64,000 bases of DNA from assembly GCF_002119665.1 (NCBI RefSeq), contig NZ_CP021111.1, positions 1,364,001 through 1,428,000 on the forward strand, in the 5' to 3' direction. Source of the DNA: Bordetella genomosp. 13. Lineage in GTDB: Bacteria > Pseudomonadota > Gammaproteobacteria > Burkholderiales > Burkholderiaceae_B. Below are positions 63,101 through 64,000 of this stretch, piece by piece. A program made the position numbers and the translations under genes. The notes below the pieces were generated by a model. That model searched no databases. It was not told where the DNA came from and saw nothing but the letters and a program-made list of their open reading frames with translations. Numbering within the stretch: position 1 is the first letter of the stretch; every line of letters begins with the position of its first letter.

Positions 63101-64000
63101 CTGGTCGTCTCCAACGGCTATGTCACCCTGCTGGCGCCCGAGTACAGCAATGCCACGCGCATCGATCTGGGCACCTGCCTGTCGCATTGCGGCGGCGTGG
63201 CGCGCATCGTGTCCGAAGGCTCCATCTCCGTGGCCACCAACGGCGTCTTCTCGATGGGCGACGCGGTCGAGTACGGCACGCGCAACCTGATGCTGAGCGT
63301 GTCTTCGCTGAACCTGGGATCCGCCCAGTCGCTGGCGGCCGCCCAGGCCGCGGGCGTCCTGCCGCCCGGCATGGCCCTCAGCCAGGACGTGCTGGACAGC
63401 CTGTTGCGCGGCAACACGGCGCTGGGCACGCCCGCGCTGGAAAGCCTCATCCTGACGGCGGGCGAGTCCGTGAACGTGTTCGGGTCGATGCTGCTCGATA
63501 CCCGCGGCACGAACGGCGTGTCGTCCTTGCAGCGGCTGGTACTGGGCGCGCCGGCCATCTATGGCTATGGCGCCGCGGGCGATACCGCGACGATCCGCGC
63601 CAATGAATTCGTGTGGGCCGGTTCGCTGGCGGAGGATCCGGGGACCCGGATTCCCGGCTACGAAACGCCTGCCGCGCCAGGCGGCGCCGTGCTGGACCGC
63701 CTGGGCGACGGCACACTGGCCATCTCCGCGGACGTCATCCGTTTCGATGCGGCGCCATACCGGACGGCGACCTCGCTGGTGCCGGCCGACCGCCTGGTGC
63801 TGGGTTTCTCCGCGCTGACGCTGGATGCCGCCACGCAGATCACGGCCAACGGCATGGGCAGTCTCGCCGTGCACCATGCGGTGACGGGATACGAGGCGGG
63901 CAAGGGCTGGCAGTACCGCGGCGGCGACATCACCGCGCGCACGCCCTTGCTGACGAGCGAGGCAGGCGCGTCGCTGGACCTGCGCGCCGGCGGCGCGCTG
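57155..64000 (+). CDS. Filamentous haemagglutinin-like two-partner secretion exoprotein (TpsA), 3' end outside window
   Basis: An open frame of 2282 codons runs from the ATG at 57155 to the window edge. It starts with a long signal peptide (about 47 residues, ending GDAQAQA). At about residues 150-265 comes the two-partner secretion domain: TVTVQQTADRAILNWETFNVG, NRVNDPLARPSQIEGALRGDG and VLVANRNGIVFGGGAQVDVRNLVA. After that come hundreds of short beta-helix turns with recurring patterns such as GGSIVLAS, GARLDASG and LIDVSAGA. It should be exported through an outer-membrane TpsB partner, whose gene is not in the window, and may act in adhesion or contact with hosts or rivals. The promoter before it matches that of the FecR-like gene. 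Confidence 0.9.
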   Translation, partial: MGMHGDATHQPGLYGGGGALRLAPVARALALALAAGGFAWHGDAQAQAWFAASGSSKGAGFSTDARARAMSAGVAAGSGTAAQQAAARQKLDRSIGNLNVAAQAIAAQQAAQAAARDAALAAGAHIPDGLADGGLKVDTNALTAGWRNAQAPVQTVANGKTTVTVQQTADRAILNWETFNVGRDTTVDFRQQADWAVLNRVNDPLARPSQIEGALRGDGTVLVANRNGIVFGGGAQVDVRNLVAAAARIGDQQFIDRGIYGADGTAATFTEALGSVEVRPGAQIRTSVPKTVTQGGGYALLLGKDVEQGGTIHAPRGQALLAAGDSFVIRRGQGSEGNQDSTTRGSEVLAAGVGTVRNTGLIQSPLGDVTLAANRIEQAGVLAATTSVDARGTIHLTATGADSAVTLREGAVNAILLDASTATALDGQRDSLLAPSLANDADVQPADLYRRDLSLVRIDSAGSVDFHAGTLTLATGGQVAVKAGTRALVRDGAQIDVSGAVGVPVSMASNNLKINVQGNEQRDAPGNRDSGKLANSDVWIDVRDLVYVPAGTGGYASDRWYTAGGLLEVGGYLGTRAVPAGHWLAQGGIVRFDGGEVVTQSGSLINLSGGTLDVQAGRINMTWLRGEDGRLYSVDRAPGDLLYKGVYRGYEAMSARWGEDATRRFYSPLIAPASRFEPGYTVGRDAGALVVSTAGAVLEGRLVGETFQGARQTEAPLPETEGYGQSHRAQSRRGQLIVGDWRYSYDARNRVLLPALGATGQNIGKVVVERDVASIAQGLDLQVALPDDRKGVLRLDAALLDEAALGAVRLAARESIAVDAGLNAAAGGSITLYAPQVDIRADVVTRGGSIQAGNVLSQPNGPRVGDVALAPPAGQATYLSVAEGVRLDASGLWSNGMDGAQALAASVHRNGGSVALRGTGDVSVAAGSLIDVSAGAVLLPDGTLQGGRGGSVTLAADVISDKSLPTGGRLAIDGRVQGYGVTGGGTLSVSSGGAILLGGEPQAAQDADALWLAAGTFQTGFAQYTVNGHGGVAVADGAAIDVTVPVYRKAPGTSDGAASPGTLLSLWTPPIYQEDPAKAVLTQRRGASLTLQSDRNGTGSAIEVGEGARLAVDPGQSITLRGAGQITVLGSLVAPGGHISIDDARPDAVAFDNTAHARSVWIGERAVLDVAGRSHVATGRQGQRYGVVQDGGSIAIGGTLNWETGDLMAHGERYMDRHLVLRPGALLDASGTRAVLDLPGRGATAVASDGGSIVLASANSLYLDGQLRAAAGGQGAVGGTLGVALGGAFYNKNGLTAGVMLPRVLTLSQVQGASVLDEGLRAGESDPALAYGTAALGVDRIRAGGFGSLSLFATTLIHGDVDLSMPHSLRLVGVPFVHDDAPAGTTLRLAAPHLFLDAAGFRQLEGGDSFSSPGRDIPGLTTGWIERGHQARLDADLIDVRGVLDFNHYDDVLIASRGDIRVHKNIPDVYGDGTRLSAPQALTIVAAQIYPVTGAAGAISAGYGHRLDNVRNPDAILTLRRADGALPDVPYSAFGALSVIAPTIEQGGVLRAPMGIVTVSGTDIGPSKVTFLPGSVTSVSAAGLVMPYGGTADGINYQYAGARIEPTPAGGRSISNTTYRRVEIEGAEIAVEQGALLDLSGGGDLRGAAFVNGRGGSVDILEHAMADSNPAAGFAPSGNGVYAIVPSFNGAYAPVVAESGAGLPTVGRQVTIEHGLPGLPAGTYTLLPSTYALLPGAFRVEIGAASSGASAVTARTRGGSVATQGFLGTANIGQLNALPNALLVTPADVVRRHSQYNETSYAEFLLADAARRGIPRAMLPVDAAMLALSLQAGAGMNGKTALRVEGKARFAPAAGSAGYGGTLTIRGSDAGMEVLAAGQAPILGPGATAVHADALNALAPVRLAVGGILSGEYGSGSQLVAGGGELVVRSGVTLKAAEIVLASNATGSITVEPGATLSTLGQGSMPMDARNGYYLETQNTGALVVSNGYVTLLAPEYSNATRIDLGTCLSHCGGVARIVSEGSISVATNGVFSMGDAVEYGTRNLMLSVSSLNLGSAQSLAAAQAAGVLPPGMALSQDVLDSLLRGNTALGTPALESLILTAGESVNVFGSMLLDTRGTNGVSSLQRLVLGAPAIYGYGAAGDTATIRANEFVWAGSLAEDPGTRIPGYETPAAPGGAVLDRLGDGTLAISADVIRFDAAPYRTATSLVPADRLVLGFSALTLDAATQITANGMGSLAVHHAVTGYEAGKGWQYRGGDITARTPLLTSEAGASLDLRAGGAL

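Noticed and set aside
1..64000. CRISPR arrays, rRNA or tRNA genes, insertion sequences
   Set aside because: No regularly spaced direct repeats, no cloverleaf or rRNA-like stretches and no transposase motifs were seen on either strand.

Overview
The window is 64 kb of a GC-rich chromosome. Two tripartite-tricarboxylate (Bug-type) binding proteins, a DUF2844/DUF3443 pair, a glnA-ntrB-ntrC locus and frequent GTG/TTG starts all point to a beta-proteobacterium of the Bordetella/Achromobacter kind (Alcaligenaceae). This placement is inferred from gene content; there is no rRNA in the window.

Layout. (1) 1-9.8 kb: the 3' part of a siderophore-type NRPS (C end, A, T, E, C, T, TE), a cyclic-peptide ABC exporter, and a DUF3649-PepSY-DUF3325 membrane trio that probably handles the ferric siderophore. 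The last NRPS module has no adenylation domain. (2) 9.7-11.4 kb: a chemoreceptor with its sensor domain behind the signalling domain. (3) 11.6-34.3 kb: a catabolic island. On the plus strand lie a CO-dehydrogenase-family molybdenum hydroxylase (FAD, 2Fe-2S and Mo subunits, CoxG-like protein), an acyl-CoA ligase, a hotdog thioesterase, a quinone oxidoreductase, an XRE regulator and a class II aldolase. On the minus strand lies a second, IorAB-like molybdenum hydroxylase whose middle gene fuses a shortened Mo-subunit-like region to three c-type haem domains; it shares an operon with a Bug protein. A LysR regulator, an amidase, a PanE-like reductase, another Bug protein and a second aldolase follow. 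Five promoter regions of this island share one 13-base element, GTNCCAAAATYGG, always oriented toward the downstream gene. One of them precedes the XRE gene itself, which makes that protein the best candidate for the regulator.

(4) 34.4-43.2 kb: an EamA transporter, a decayed transporter remnant, yicC and rph (divergent), DUF3443/DUF2844, an MmgE/PrpD protein and an acyl-CoA dehydrogenase with a divergent LysR gene. A 22-codon relic of a second DUF3443 gene lies at the mmgE-like stop codon. (5) 43.3-53.2 kb: a classical chemoreceptor, an EAL-CBS-GGDEF-like protein, rdgB, hemW, then glnA-ntrB-ntrC. glnA has a clear sigma-54 promoter and an NtrC site just past the hemW stop codon.

(6) 53.2-64 kb: two small secreted proteins, then an STN-only protein, an ECF sigma factor, a FecR-like anti-sigma factor and a giant filamentous-haemagglutinin-like exoprotein that runs off the window. 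A near-identical ECF-type promoter (GTTTRCGGGTTT-N12-GTGTCTT) precedes both the anti-sigma gene and the exoprotein gene. The set resembles the Pseudomonas aeruginosa VreA-VreI-VreR system and its two-partner exoprotein.
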